Assembly: GCF_019704555.1 (NCBI RefSeq) | Contig: NZ_AP024745.1 | Location: 11,707,501 to 11,771,500, forward strand | Direction of reading: 5' to 3' | Length of the DNA: 64,000 bases | Source: Actinoplanes sp. L3-i22 | GTDB lineage: Bacteria > Actinomycetota > Actinomycetes > Mycobacteriales > Micromonosporaceae | In this document: one piece after another, positions 1-8,241 of the stretch | How the letters are laid out: every line of letters starts with the position of its first letter | How positions within the stretch are numbered: position 1 is the first letter of the stretch | The notes under the pieces: generated by a model | Databases searched by the model: none | The model's input: only the letters and a program-made list of their open reading frames with translations | Told to the model about the DNA's origin: nothing | Translations under genes and position numbers: made by a program

Positions 1-3000
1 GTTGGCCACCCAGGTCAGTTCGGCCATCCTGGAACTCCAGGAGGAACGTCTGCTCTCGGTCGGCTACCTGATGAACCTGGTCGACGAGCCGACCCTGATC
101 GTGCAGAGCGCCGAGGCCGCCGACAAGGTGGCCGGCCTGCTCGACAGCAACATCGCCCTGCCGACCTCGCTGCGCCGGTCGATCATCCTGGCGACCAAGC
201 TGAACAGCACCCGGCAGAACGTGCTGAACGGCCAGATCGCCGCGACGGACATCGTCTCCGACTTCACCAACGTGATCACGCCGCTGATCGACGGCCTGGG
301 CCTGAGCGCCCACGCCGACCTCACCACCGGCGTCGGCCAGCAGGTGTTCGCGCTGGAGCGCTCGATGCGCTCCGACGACCTGATCAGCCAGGCCTCCTGC
401 TACCTCGCCTACAGCGCGGTGCTGAGCCGGTCGAGCAGCAGCGCGACCCGGGCCGCGGCGCCGCTGGTGCTGACCCTGTTCAACCAGACGTTCAGCCAGA
501 TCCAGTCGGTCATCACCGAGTCGAAGCCGTACTTCACCGACGCGCAGTACAAGCTCTACCTGAACACCCAGGACGCGTTCCAGTCCCGGGTGGGCGCGAC
601 GTTCACCACGCTGCTCGCGTCGAACCCGACCGCGGCACTGCGGAGCCTGAACGTCCGGACGCTGTTCCCGTCCCTGCAGTCCGTCATGGTCCTCGGTGGC
701 TTCGTCGAGAAGCGCGTGGCGAAGGACGTGGACGTCACCGTTACCGACAACCGCTCCAGCGCCATCCAGCAGGCGGTGTACATCGGTGGCGGCGCGCTCG
801 TGCTGCTGATCCTGGTGGTCACGCTGTCGATCTTCATGGCCCGCGCGGTCGCCCGGCCGCTGCGGCGTCTGACCGTCTCCGCGGACCGGATCGCCCGTGC
901 CGCCGAGGCCGAGCTCGAACGAGTGGCCGACGACGAGGCCGAGGCCGCGGTGCGGCCGATCCGACTGGATCCGGTCGACGTCGAGGCCCAGGACGAGATC
1001 GGCGACCTGGCCCGGGCGTTCGACCGGGTGCAGACCACCGCCGCCCGGCTGGTGGAACGCCAGGTGCTCGGCCGCCGTAACGTCGCCCAGATGTTCGGCC
1101 ACGTCGGCCGGCGTACGCAGAACCTGGTCGGCCGTCAGCTCTCCCTGATCGACTCCCTGGAGCGCCGGGAGACCGACAGCGACCGCCTCCGCGAGCTGTA
1201 CCGACTGGACCACATGTCCAGCCGTCTGCGCCGGAACGCGTCCGCGCTGGTCGTGCTCTCCGGTAGTGCCGGCTCGAACGAGCACATGGCGCCGCTGCCG
1301 CTCTCCGACGTCGTCCGGCTCGCCCTCGGTGAGATCGAGGACTACACCCGTGTCGAGGTGGACGTCCCCGAGGAGATCGTCGTCGTGCCGGCCGTCCTGG
1401 CCGACCTCACGCTGCTCCTCGCCGAGCTGCTGGAGAACTCGACCACGTTCTCCCCGCCGCACACCAACGTCACGGTCTCCGCGGAGGAGCTGCGCGGCGG
1501 CGCCCGCCTGGCGATCATCGACCACGGCCTGGGCCTCGCGCCCGAGCGGCTGGCCGAGGAGAACGCCCGACTGACCCGCCGTGAGCGACTGGACCTGGCC
1601 CCCACCGAGGTGCTCGGTCTGTTCGTGGTCGGCCGGCTGGCCCGCCGGCACGGCATCGAGGTCACCCTGACCGACACGCCGGACGGCGGTCTGACCGCCT
1701 GGATCGACCTGAGCCCGCAGCACCTGATCACCCGGGTGGAGAGCCTCGCCCCGGCCGGTGCCCCGGTGCCGATGGCCGTTCCGGCGCCGGCCGCCATGCC
1801 GGAGATCCCGGCCGGCTACCAGACGGTCGGCCCGCCGATCAGCGGCGCGCTGCGCGGCAACACCGCCGAGGTGGCGATCGCCAGCACGTCGATCCGGACC
1901 GTTCCGGGCAGCCAGCAGCCGTTCGACCCGAACGTGCTGAACCGGGCCACCCGGACGCTCGAGTCGGTCCCGTCCTGGAACGCGTTCGGCGGCTCGCTGA
2001 ACCCGCAGGCCGACGACCCGTACGCCGGTCAGCCGGTCTACGACGCCGAGCCGGTGTACTCGCCGGGCGTGCCCTACCAGGAGCCGGCCGCGCAGTACCA
2101 GCAGCCCGCCGGGCAGTACCAGCAGCCGGATCCCGCACACGGTTACAACAGCGGTATCCCGGTCGCCGGGCGTAACCCGTCCGCGATGCCGGAGCTGCCC
2201 GCCGCCGGCCGCCCGAACTGGGGCAACGAGCCGGCTCTGCCGGCCGGGCCGGGCTGGAACGCCCCGCAGCCGTCCGAGACCGCCTGGAACGTCCCGCCCC
2301 AGGCCGAGGCGAACTGGAACGCCCCGGCGCAGCCCGCGGCCAACTGGAACACCCCGGCGCAGCCGGAGACGAACTGGAACACCCCGGCCCCGGCCGAGGC
2401 GAGCTGGAACACCCCGGCCCAGCCGGAGACGAACTGGAACACCCCGGCTCCGGCCGGCCCCAGCTGGAACACGCCGGCCGAGCCGGCCTGGAACACCCCG
2501 GCCCCGGCCGTGGAGGCGCCGATGGCTTCGGCCAGCTACTCGGCCCCCGAGCCGGAGCCGATCGCTCCGGAGCCGGTGGCCGCCCCGCAGAACGGCGGCG
2601 GCAAGCCGCTGCGCCGCCGGGTACCGGGCAGCCAGCTCCCGGTGGACTCCGGTCCGAAGCAGCACGCCGCGGCGCCGTCGCAGGACGACGCCCTGGCCGC
2701 CCGGGCCGCGTTCGACGCGTTCGAGCAGGGGGTCAGCCGGGCGAACGAGACCAGCACCTCGATGCCGGCCCCGGACTACTCGAACGGGCAGTGGGCGATG
2801 CCGGCCGCGATGCCGGAGATGCCCGCCCCGCAGTGGAACGTGCCGGCCCCCGTGTCGGCCCAGGCCCCGGCCGCGATGCCCGAGGCCGCCCCGCAGTGGA
2901 ACATTCCGGCCCAGGCCACCGCGCCGGAAGCCGCACCGCAGTGGAACGAGCCGGCTCGTTCCCCGGCCTGGGACACGCCCGCGCCGGCGGCCGTTCCGGC

Positions 3001-3205
3001 CGCGCCCCTGTCGTCCGGCAACGGAGGCCTGACCCGCCGCGTGCCAGGGGCCTCACTGCCGAGCGAGCCGCACCAACCGATCCTTCCGCCCGCCCCGACC
3101 ACGATGGACCCGGAGCAGGCTCGCGCCCTGATGGATCAGTTCGAGTACGGCGTCGCACTCGCTCTGAATGAAACTCAGCCACAACACGAGGGACAACCGC
3201 GATGA
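1..3205 (+). CDS. Conservon sensor histidine kinase (CvnA-like), 5' end outside window
   Basis: This is the membrane histidine-kinase-like component of an actinobacterial conservon, which works with the roadblock, DUF742 and GTPase proteins encoded directly downstream. The frame is open at the window edge, so the N terminus (first membrane segment) is missing. The visible part has a nitrate/nitrite-sensing-like helical extracellular domain (residues about 1-250), a membrane helix (about 259-281), a HAMP linker, a dimerisation region containing LDHMSS, and a HATPase domain with the N box around LAELLENS (about 473-480). From about residue 750 the tail is disordered and Pro/Ala-rich, with roughly a dozen Trp-Asn-x-Pro motifs. 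Its stop overlaps the next ATG (ATGA), indicating translational coupling. The family assignment is firm; the signal sensed is unknown. Confidence 0.93.
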   Translation, partial: LATQVSSAILELQEERLLSVGYLMNLVDEPTLIVQSAEAADKVAGLLDSNIALPTSLRRSIILATKLNSTRQNVLNGQIAATDIVSDFTNVITPLIDGLGLSAHADLTTGVGQQVFALERSMRSDDLISQASCYLAYSAVLSRSSSSATRAAAPLVLTLFNQTFSQIQSVITESKPYFTDAQYKLYLNTQDAFQSRVGATFTTLLASNPTAALRSLNVRTLFPSLQSVMVLGGFVEKRVAKDVDVTVTDNRSSAIQQAVYIGGGALVLLILVVTLSIFMARAVARPLRRLTVSADRIARAAEAELERVADDEAEAAVRPIRLDPVDVEAQDEIGDLARAFDRVQTTAARLVERQVLGRRNVAQMFGHVGRRTQNLVGRQLSLIDSLERRETDSDRLRELYRLDHMSSRLRRNASALVVLSGSAGSNEHMAPLPLSDVVRLALGEIEDYTRVEVDVPEEIVVVPAVLADLTLLLAELLENSTTFSPPHTNVTVSAEELRGGARLAIIDHGLGLAPERLAEENARLTRRERLDLAPTEVLGLFVVGRLARRHGIEVTLTDTPDGGLTAWIDLSPQHLITRVESLAPAGAPVPMAVPAPAAMPEIPAGYQTVGPPISGALRGNTAEVAIASTSIRTVPGSQQPFDPNVLNRATRTLESVPSWNAFGGSLNPQADDPYAGQPVYDAEPVYSPGVPYQEPAAQYQQPAGQYQQPDPAHGYNSGIPVAGRNPSAMPELPAAGRPNWGNEPALPAGPGWNAPQPSETAWNVPPQAEANWNAPAQPAANWNTPAQPETNWNTPAPAEASWNTPAQPETNWNTPAPAGPSWNTPAEPAWNTPAPAVEAPMASASYSAPEPEPIAPEPVAAPQNGGGKPLRRRVPGSQLPVDSGPKQHAAAPSQDDALAARAAFDAFEQGVSRANETSTSMPAPDYSNGQWAMPAAMPEMPAPQWNVPAPVSAQAPAAMPEAAPQWNIPAQATAPEAAPQWNEPARSPAWDTPAPAAVPAAPLSSGNGGLTRRVPGASLPSEPHQPILPPAPTTMDPEQARALMDQFEYGVALALNETQPQHEGQPR

Positions 3206-3648
3206 CTTCCCCCTACCCCACCGCGCAAAGTCAGCTAAGTGCCGAAGCCAAAACCTTCAACTGGCTGCTTGACTCCTTCACGTCCGGGACCGCCGGCGTG
3301 ATCGAGGCCATCGCCGTCTCCTCGGACGGTCTGTTGATGGCCATGTCCGCGATCAAGGACCGGCCGAACGCCGAGCGCCTGGCCGCCGTGGTCTCCGGCC
3401 TCACCAGCCTCTCCGGCGGCGCCGCCAGCTGGTACCGGCTGGGCGCCCTGAACCGGGTCATCATCGACATGGCAGACGGGTACCTGCTGGTCACCGCGAT
3501 CAGCGCCGGCTCGGTGCTCGGCGTCATCGCCGACCGGTCCGCGAACCTGGGCACCCTGGCGTACGAGATGACGCTCTTCGCCACCCGGGCCGGCGGCGCC
3601 CTGAGCCCGCGCCTGATCGCCGAGTTGAAGAACGCCGTCCAGCAATGA
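3202..3648 (+). CDS. Roadblock/LC7 domain protein (CvnB-like)
   Basis: This 148-residue protein is a single roadblock/LC7 fold (about residues 17-115, starting FNWLLDSFTSG and including VSSDGLLMAMS), the CvnB component of a conservon. Family members are MglB-like partners or regulators of the small GTPase encoded two genes later. It starts with ATG overlapping the kinase stop (ATGA), and its own stop overlaps the next ATG in the same way, so the four genes form one tightly coupled operon. There is no signal peptide or membrane helix, so it should be cytoplasmic at the membrane-bound kinase. Confidence 0.95.
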   Translation: MTSPYPTAQSQLSAEAKTFNWLLDSFTSGTAGVIEAIAVSSDGLLMAMSAIKDRPNAERLAAVVSGLTSLSGGAASWYRLGALNRVIIDMADGYLLVTAISAGSVLGVIADRSANLGTLAYEMTLFATRAGGALSPRLIAELKNAVQQ

Positions 3649-4112
3649 CGTACCCGGACCCCGTCGACGAACCGGTACCTCCGGCGCGCCCCGGAGTCCG
3701 GCCCTTCCTGCAATCCGGTCCGAAGCACGCGACCGGTGGCTACACCCCTACCGGGGAACAGTCACCGGTCGAGCAAGGACAGAACAACACTCTGCGCCCG
3801 TTCGTCATCACGGCCGGACGCACCGATGGAGGCGACCCCGACATCGGTATGGAGACTCAGGTGACGGTGGTGCACGGTGCGCCGCCGTCCCGGTTCTCGC
3901 CGGAAACCAGGGCGATCGTGGCTCTCCTCGAGGAGAGCCCGATCTCGGTGGCCGAGATCTCCGCACGCTTGCGTCTTCACCTGGGCGTCTGCCAAATCCT
4001 CGTCGGCGACCTGCGCGCCTCCGGCCAGGTGGACGTCCATGTGATCGACAACGACACCCCTGACCCCGACACCATCATGCGAGTGATCCGTGGACTTCGA
4101 TCCATCAGCTAA
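3645..4112 (+). CDS. DUF742 protein (CvnC-like)
   Basis: This 155-residue protein has a disordered proline-rich N-terminal half and a C-terminal DUF742 winged-helix-like domain (about residues 80-155, with LLEESPISVAEISARL and the terminal VIRGLRSIS). DUF742 proteins are the third component of conservons; their biochemical role is not settled. The ATG overlaps the stop of the roadblock gene. Its 3' end overlaps the GTPase start by 23 bases, which is usual for this gene order. Cytoplasmic. Confidence 0.93.
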   Translation: MTYPDPVDEPVPPARPGVRPFLQSGPKHATGGYTPTGEQSPVEQGQNNTLRPFVITAGRTDGGDPDIGMETQVTVVHGAPPSRFSPETRAIVALLEESPISVAEISARLRLHLGVCQILVGDLRASGQVDVHVIDNDTPDPDTIMRVIRGLRSIS

Positions 4113-4716
4113 CCGCGTTGTCGCGACCGCGCGGATACCGGGCGGACCTGCGCCGAAGAAGGCTCCGGTCCCGGTCAAGATCATCGTGGCCGGCGGCTTC
4201 GGGGTGGGCAAGACGACGACCGTCGGTGCCATCTCGGAGATCTCTCCGCTGACCACCGAGGCCGAGATGACCTCGGAGTCGATCGGCATCGACAACGTCG
4301 GTCAGGCCACGACGAAGACCACCACGACGATCGCGATGGACTTCGGCGTACTGACCATCGACCAGACGCTGAAGCTCTACATCTTCGGCACGCCGGGCCA
4401 GACCCGGTTCGCCTTCATGTGGGACGACCTGGTCAAGGGCGCCCTGGGCGCGCTGGTCGTGGTCGACACCAACCGCATCGACGACTGCTACCCGGCGGTC
4501 GACTACTTCGAGCGGGCCGGGCTGCCGTTCGTGGTCGGCGTCAACACGTTCAACGGCAACATGGCCTACAGCCTCGACGAAGTGCGCTGGGCGCTCGCGG
4601 TTCGCGAGGACGTTCCGGTCATCTCGTACGACGCCCGCTTCCGCGCCTCTGTTCGGGATGCCCTGCTCGTCGTTCTCGACCAGGCTCTCGACAAGGCGAT
4701 AAAGATGAAGTCGTAG
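4090..4716 (+). CDS. Conservon GTP-binding protein (CvnD-like)
   Basis: This Ras-like small GTPase of 208 residues is the fourth conservon component. The P-loop GGFGVGKT lies at residues 35-42. Switch II is FGTPGQ (99-104), with Thr in place of the usual Asp of DxxGQ, as is common in this bacterial family. The guanine-specificity loop is the degenerate VGVNTFNG. The GTG start at 4090 lies inside the DUF742 gene and gives MDFDPSANR. It probably cycles under control of the roadblock partner. No conservon P450 gene follows; an unrelated proline-rich gene does. Confidence 0.95.
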   Translation: MDFDPSANRVVATARIPGGPAPKKAPVPVKIIVAGGFGVGKTTTVGAISEISPLTTEAEMTSESIGIDNVGQATTKTTTTIAMDFGVLTIDQTLKLYIFGTPGQTRFAFMWDDLVKGALGALVVVDTNRIDDCYPAVDYFERAGLPFVVGVNTFNGNMAYSLDEVRWALAVREDVPVISYDARFRASVRDALLVVLDQALDKAIKMKS

Positions 4717-4793
4717 GGTGTGCGCGGGGTCGTCCGGTTTGCTAAGCATGCCTATGGATACCGGGCGACCGTTGCGAGAAAGAGGACGGTGAC

Positions 4794-5444
4794 GTGCGAG
4801 GCGGACTGGACGACGCGCTCGACAAGCTTGCCCGCCGTGACGAGTTGCGGCGGCGCGCCACGACCGGGGAGAACCCTGGCCCGCCTCCGGCGGTGAGTGA
4901 GCTGGTCGAGGCCATCGCCGGGGTGCTCACCCGGTACCCGACGCTGGGCATCACCGTCGGGGTCGAGGGGGCCGGCGACCCGGTGCTGCTGCACTTCGGG
5001 TTCGCCGACGGCACCGTGCAGGTCCGGGCGGACCACGCGGTGGCGACCCCGCGCCCCGAGGACGAGCCGGCCCGTGCCCACGCGGATTTCGAGATCAACG
5101 TCGACGACCCGGAGCCGCCGCCCCGCGGCAGTCACGACGACCAGGATCGGTTCGGGCCGACGGATTATGAGTATGCCGAGCCCCCCACCGCCGAGCGGCC
5201 GTTCGTGACCCCGCACGCGCCACCACCGCCACCACCACCGGCCGCCTACGCGCCACCACCGGTGCCGCCGCAGCACCCGCAGCCGCACGCCGAGCCGGCC
5301 GCCTTCCAGGAGTCGACGGCCGGGATGCCGCCGCCGCTGGCGAATCCGGTCCCGTTCCAGGCCGAGCGCCCGGAGGAGACCGAGATCGCGGCCCGCCGGC
5401 TGGCCGCGATGCTGCGCGACAATCCGAATCTGCTGAACGACTGA
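4794..5444 (+). CDS. Proline-rich hypothetical protein following the conservon
   Basis: This 216-residue protein is of unrecognised family. The N-terminal about 90 residues look folded (RGGLDDALDKLARRDELRRR, then VSELVEAIAGVLTRYPTLGITVGVEG and a beta-rich stretch). A Pro-rich low-complexity linker follows at about 125-165, and then a short C-terminal helix (EETEIAARRLAAMLRDNPNLL). It lies 77 bases after the conservon GTPase, starts with GTG, and is followed by a strong terminator, so it may be the last gene of the conservon transcript. No signal peptide or membrane helix is visible. Function unknown. Confidence 0.8.
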   Translation: MRGGLDDALDKLARRDELRRRATTGENPGPPPAVSELVEAIAGVLTRYPTLGITVGVEGAGDPVLLHFGFADGTVQVRADHAVATPRPEDEPARAHADFEINVDDPEPPPRGSHDDQDRFGPTDYEYAEPPTAERPFVTPHAPPPPPPPAAYAPPPVPPQHPQPHAEPAAFQESTAGMPPPLANPVPFQAERPEETEIAARRLAAMLRDNPNLLND

Positions 5445-5460
5445 CCCACCCCGGTCATGG

Positions 5461-5491
5461 AAGGCGGTCACCTCACGGTGACCGCCTTTTT
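5461..5491 (+). terminator. Rho-independent terminator after conservon operon
   Basis: A perfect 12-bp stem (5461-5472 with 5477-5488) and a TCAC loop run into TTTTT. It lies 17 bases after the last stop codon of the conservon group. Confidence 0.9.
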
Positions 5492-5584
5492 GGTACGCCC
5501 ATTGCCCGGTTTCACCAGGTCCGAGACGTCTGAGATGTCTGACATAGGCCATTCGGGCGGTCTGCGCCGTCGCCCGGACCACGA

Positions 5585-5625
5585 CTATTGAGTCACGCTC
5601 AGTAGCTCCGTAATGTCCTATTACG
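5585..5625. promoter_or_regulatory. Two dyads upstream of the polysaccharide operon
   Basis: CTATTGAG-5-CTCAGTAG (5585-5605, one mismatch) and CGTAAT-5-ATTACG (5609-5625, perfect) lie 33-73 bases before the glycosyltransferase ATG. They are plausible operator sites. Bases 5593-5605 also resemble a BldD box with two mismatches. No regulator gene is adjacent, so the binding protein is unknown. Confidence 0.4.
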
Positions 5626-5657
5626 TCCAGGAACGGTGACAGGAAACGGGGGCGCTG

Positions 5658-6989
5658 ATGTCCGCATCGGACGGCTGGCTCATCGCGGTCGCGGGCTACG
5701 CGATCCTGCTGGCCTGGCCGATCTCCACGGTCATCCTGGTCTGGTTCGCGGTCCACTACCAGGGCACGCACCGCGCCTCGGTGGTCAACAAGGCGCTGGC
5801 CAGTGGCGGCGGCAAGCCCGGCTACTTCTGGATCATCGTGCCCGCGCTGAACGAGGAGGCGGTGGTCGCCAACACGGTGAAAGCGGCCCTCGGCCTGCGC
5901 GGCCCGGCCGGCACGCTGGCCCGGGTCCTGGTGGTCGACGACGGCTCCGACGACCGTACGCCCGAGGTCCTCGCCGCCATCGACCACCCGCGCCTGCACG
6001 TGATGCGGCGCGACCTGCCCGAGGCCCGGCAGGGCAAGGGCGAGGCGCTGAACGCCGCCTACCGGTTCATCGCCCGGCTCACCGCCGACGAGGAGGTTCC
6101 CGCCGACCGCGTGGTGCTCGGCATCATCGACGGCGACGGCCAGGGCAGCGAGAACATCCTGAACGAGGTCGGCCGCCTGATGGGCGACAGCCGGGTCGGC
6201 GCGGTCCAGGTGCAGGTCCGGATCCGGAACCGCAACCGGCTCCTCGGCGCGGTGCAGGACCTGGAGTTCGGCGCGATCGTCGACGCCAGCCAGAACATGC
6301 GCAACGCGCTGGACACCGTCGGCCTCGGCGGCAACGGCCAGTTCAGCCGGCTCTCCACGCTGCTCTCGCTGGGCTCCGCGCCCTGGTCGGACTGCCTGGT
6401 CGAGGACATGGAGCTGGGCCTGCGGATGCACCTGCAGGGCGTGTCGATCCGCTACACGTCCCGGTCGTCGGTCACCCAGCAGGCGGTGGTCGACATCAAG
6501 CGGCTCACCCGGCAGCGCACCCGCTGGGCACAGGGCAACCTGCAGTGCGCCCGCTACCTCGGCCCGCTCTTCTCGTCCGGCAACATCGCCCGTACGTCAT
6601 TGGTCGAGATTTTGCATTATCTGGTCTCCCCCTGGGCCAACGCGATCATCGCGGTCCTGCTCTCGCTGAGCGGCACCGCCGGTTTCCTCGGGCTGCTGAT
6701 CGGCCACCCGGTGCCGTTCCTGCCCACCTGGACCGCGCTCGGCCTCAGCCTCGGCATCTGGCTGGTGGTGACCACCTTCCCGGGCCTGATCTGGGTGCTG
6801 GTGCACCGGACCAAGCGCGGCGACGAGTCGCTGACCCGGATGCTGCTCGCCGCGCTGGCCTACCCGGCGTTCCTGCTCCTCGGCCTGACCGCCACCTACC
6901 GGGCGCTGGGCCGCCAGCTGACCGGCAAGCAGTCCTGGGCCAAGACCGAGCGCCTCGTCGAGGAACCCCTCGCCCTCCAAGCCGCCTGA
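5658..6989 (+). CDS. Membrane glycosyltransferase family 2 (polysaccharide synthase type)
   Basis: This 443-residue processive-type GT2 uses a nucleotide sugar on the cytoplasmic face and probably extrudes the polymer. There is an N-terminal membrane helix (about 7-34). The catalytic GT-A domain has DDGSDD (94-99), the DxD-like IDGDGQ (157-162), the catalytic ED pair in VEDMELG (249-250) and the QxxRW-type QRTRW (286-290). Several C-terminal membrane helices follow from about 310. The ATG at 5658 follows a purine-rich GGAAACGGGGG stretch. The next gene makes UDP-ManNAc from UDP-GlcNAc and the third encodes an exported deacetylase-like protein, so the three probably build and trim one amino-sugar exopolysaccharide. 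The polymer itself is not known. Confidence 0.9.
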   Translation: MSASDGWLIAVAGYAILLAWPISTVILVWFAVHYQGTHRASVVNKALASGGGKPGYFWIIVPALNEEAVVANTVKAALGLRGPAGTLARVLVVDDGSDDRTPEVLAAIDHPRLHVMRRDLPEARQGKGEALNAAYRFIARLTADEEVPADRVVLGIIDGDGQGSENILNEVGRLMGDSRVGAVQVQVRIRNRNRLLGAVQDLEFGAIVDASQNMRNALDTVGLGGNGQFSRLSTLLSLGSAPWSDCLVEDMELGLRMHLQGVSIRYTSRSSVTQQAVVDIKRLTRQRTRWAQGNLQCARYLGPLFSSGNIARTSLVEILHYLVSPWANAIIAVLLSLSGTAGFLGLLIGHPVPFLPTWTALGLSLGIWLVVTTFPGLIWVLVHRTKRGDESLTRMLLAALAYPAFLLLGLTATYRALGRQLTGKQSWAKTERLVEEPLALQAA

Positions 6990-7056
6990 TCCCGCAGGCG
7001 AGCAACACCAGCATCACCTCCCCCTGTAAGTGCAGTGAAGGAAGGCTCCCCCCACC

Positions 7057-8241
7057 ATGTCCCTTCGCGAAGTCCACCTGATCGGCGGCACCCGCCCCGA
7101 GGCCGTCAAGCTCGCCCCGGTCGCTCTCGCCTTCCGCGAGGCCGGCCTGCTCACGCCGATCCTGCTGGCCAGCGGCCAGCACCCGACGATGGTCACCCAG
7201 GCGCTGACCGCGTTCGACCTCGAGCCGGACATCACGCTCACCGTCGACCGGTCCACCGGCACCCAGGCCGAGCTGCTCACCGCGATGATCCAGCAGCTCG
7301 ACGAGCTCTGGTCGGTCCGCACCCCGGCCGCCGTGATCGTCCAGGGCGACACCACCACCAGCCTGGCCGGCGCGCTCGCCGCGTTCTGGCGCCGGATCCC
7401 GGTCGTGCACCTGGAGGCCGGGCTGCGCTCCGGGGACCTCGAGTCGCCGTTCCCGGAGGAGGGCAACCGCCGGCTGGTCGCCCAGGTCGCCGCGCTGCAC
7501 CTGGCGCCGACGCCGCTGGCCGCGATGAACCTGCTGGACGAGAAGATCGCCGCCGGCGACGTGCTGATCACCGGCAACACCGTGGTGGACGCGGCCCTCG
7601 CGGTGGCGGCCCGGAAGCTGCCGTACGAGAACGCCGCCGTCGCCGCCGCCCGGGCCGAGAGCACCAAGCGCCTGGTCCTGGTCACCGCGCACCGCCGCGA
7701 GTCGTGGGGCGAGCCGCTGGACCGGATCCTCGGCGCGGTCCGGACGCTGATCGAGCGGTACCCGGACATCGAGGTGGTGCTGCCCAGCCACCCGAACCCG
7801 GCGGTCCGGTCCCAGGTGGACGCCGCGCTGGCCGGGGTGGAGCGGGTCACCGTCACCGACCCGCTGCCGTACCCGGACCTGGCCCGCCTGCTCTCCGAGG
7901 CCTACCTGGTGCTGACCGACTCGGGCGGCATCCAGGAGGAGGCGCCGTCGTTCGGCGTGCCGGCCCTGGTGCTGCGCGACGTCACCGAGCGGGTCGAGTC
8001 GATCCACGCCGGCTGCGCCAAGCTGGTCGGCTCCGACCCGGAGCTGATCGTCGCCGAGGCGTCCGCCCTGCTGGACAGCCGGGCCCGGCGGGACGCGATG
8101 ACGGCCGGCGGCAACCCGTACGGCGACGGCCAGGCCGCCCGCCGCACCGCCCAGGCCACCGCGGCGCTCCTCGGGCTCGCCCCCGCGCCCGACGCCATGC
8201 CCGTGCAGCAGTCCACCGCCGAAATCGGAGCGAACGCGTGA
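7057..8241 (+). CDS. wecB: UDP-N-acetylglucosamine 2-epimerase (non-hydrolysing)
   Basis: This 394-residue enzyme of the GT-B-fold epimerase family interconverts UDP-GlcNAc and UDP-ManNAc. Recognisable motifs are GGTRPEAVKLAPV near residue 10, VQGDTTT, HLEAGLRS near 130, VTAHRRE and DSGGIQEEAP near 288, all characteristic of WecB/MnaA. Length is typical. It sits 67 bases after the GT2 gene and its TGA shares one base with the ATG of the next gene (TGATG), so expression is coupled. It would supply UDP-ManNAc as precursor for the adjacent synthase, though a cell-wall teichoic-acid or linker role is also possible. Confidence 0.95.
   Translation: MSLREVHLIGGTRPEAVKLAPVALAFREAGLLTPILLASGQHPTMVTQALTAFDLEPDITLTVDRSTGTQAELLTAMIQQLDELWSVRTPAAVIVQGDTTTSLAGALAAFWRRIPVVHLEAGLRSGDLESPFPEEGNRRLVAQVAALHLAPTPLAAMNLLDEKIAAGDVLITGNTVVDAALAVAARKLPYENAAVAAARAESTKRLVLVTAHRRESWGEPLDRILGAVRTLIERYPDIEVVLPSHPNPAVRSQVDAALAGVERVTVTDPLPYPDLARLLSEAYLVLTDSGGIQEEAPSFGVPALVLRDVTERVESIHAGCAKLVGSDPELIVAEASALLDSRARRDAMTAGGNPYGDGQAARRTAQATAALLGLAPAPDAMPVQQSTAEIGANA

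Noticed and set aside
7035..8240. N-terminal extension of the DUF2334 frame across wecB
   Set aside because: This part encodes low-complexity Arg/Gly/Pro sequence in another frame of wecB. The Tat signal at 8241 marks the real start.
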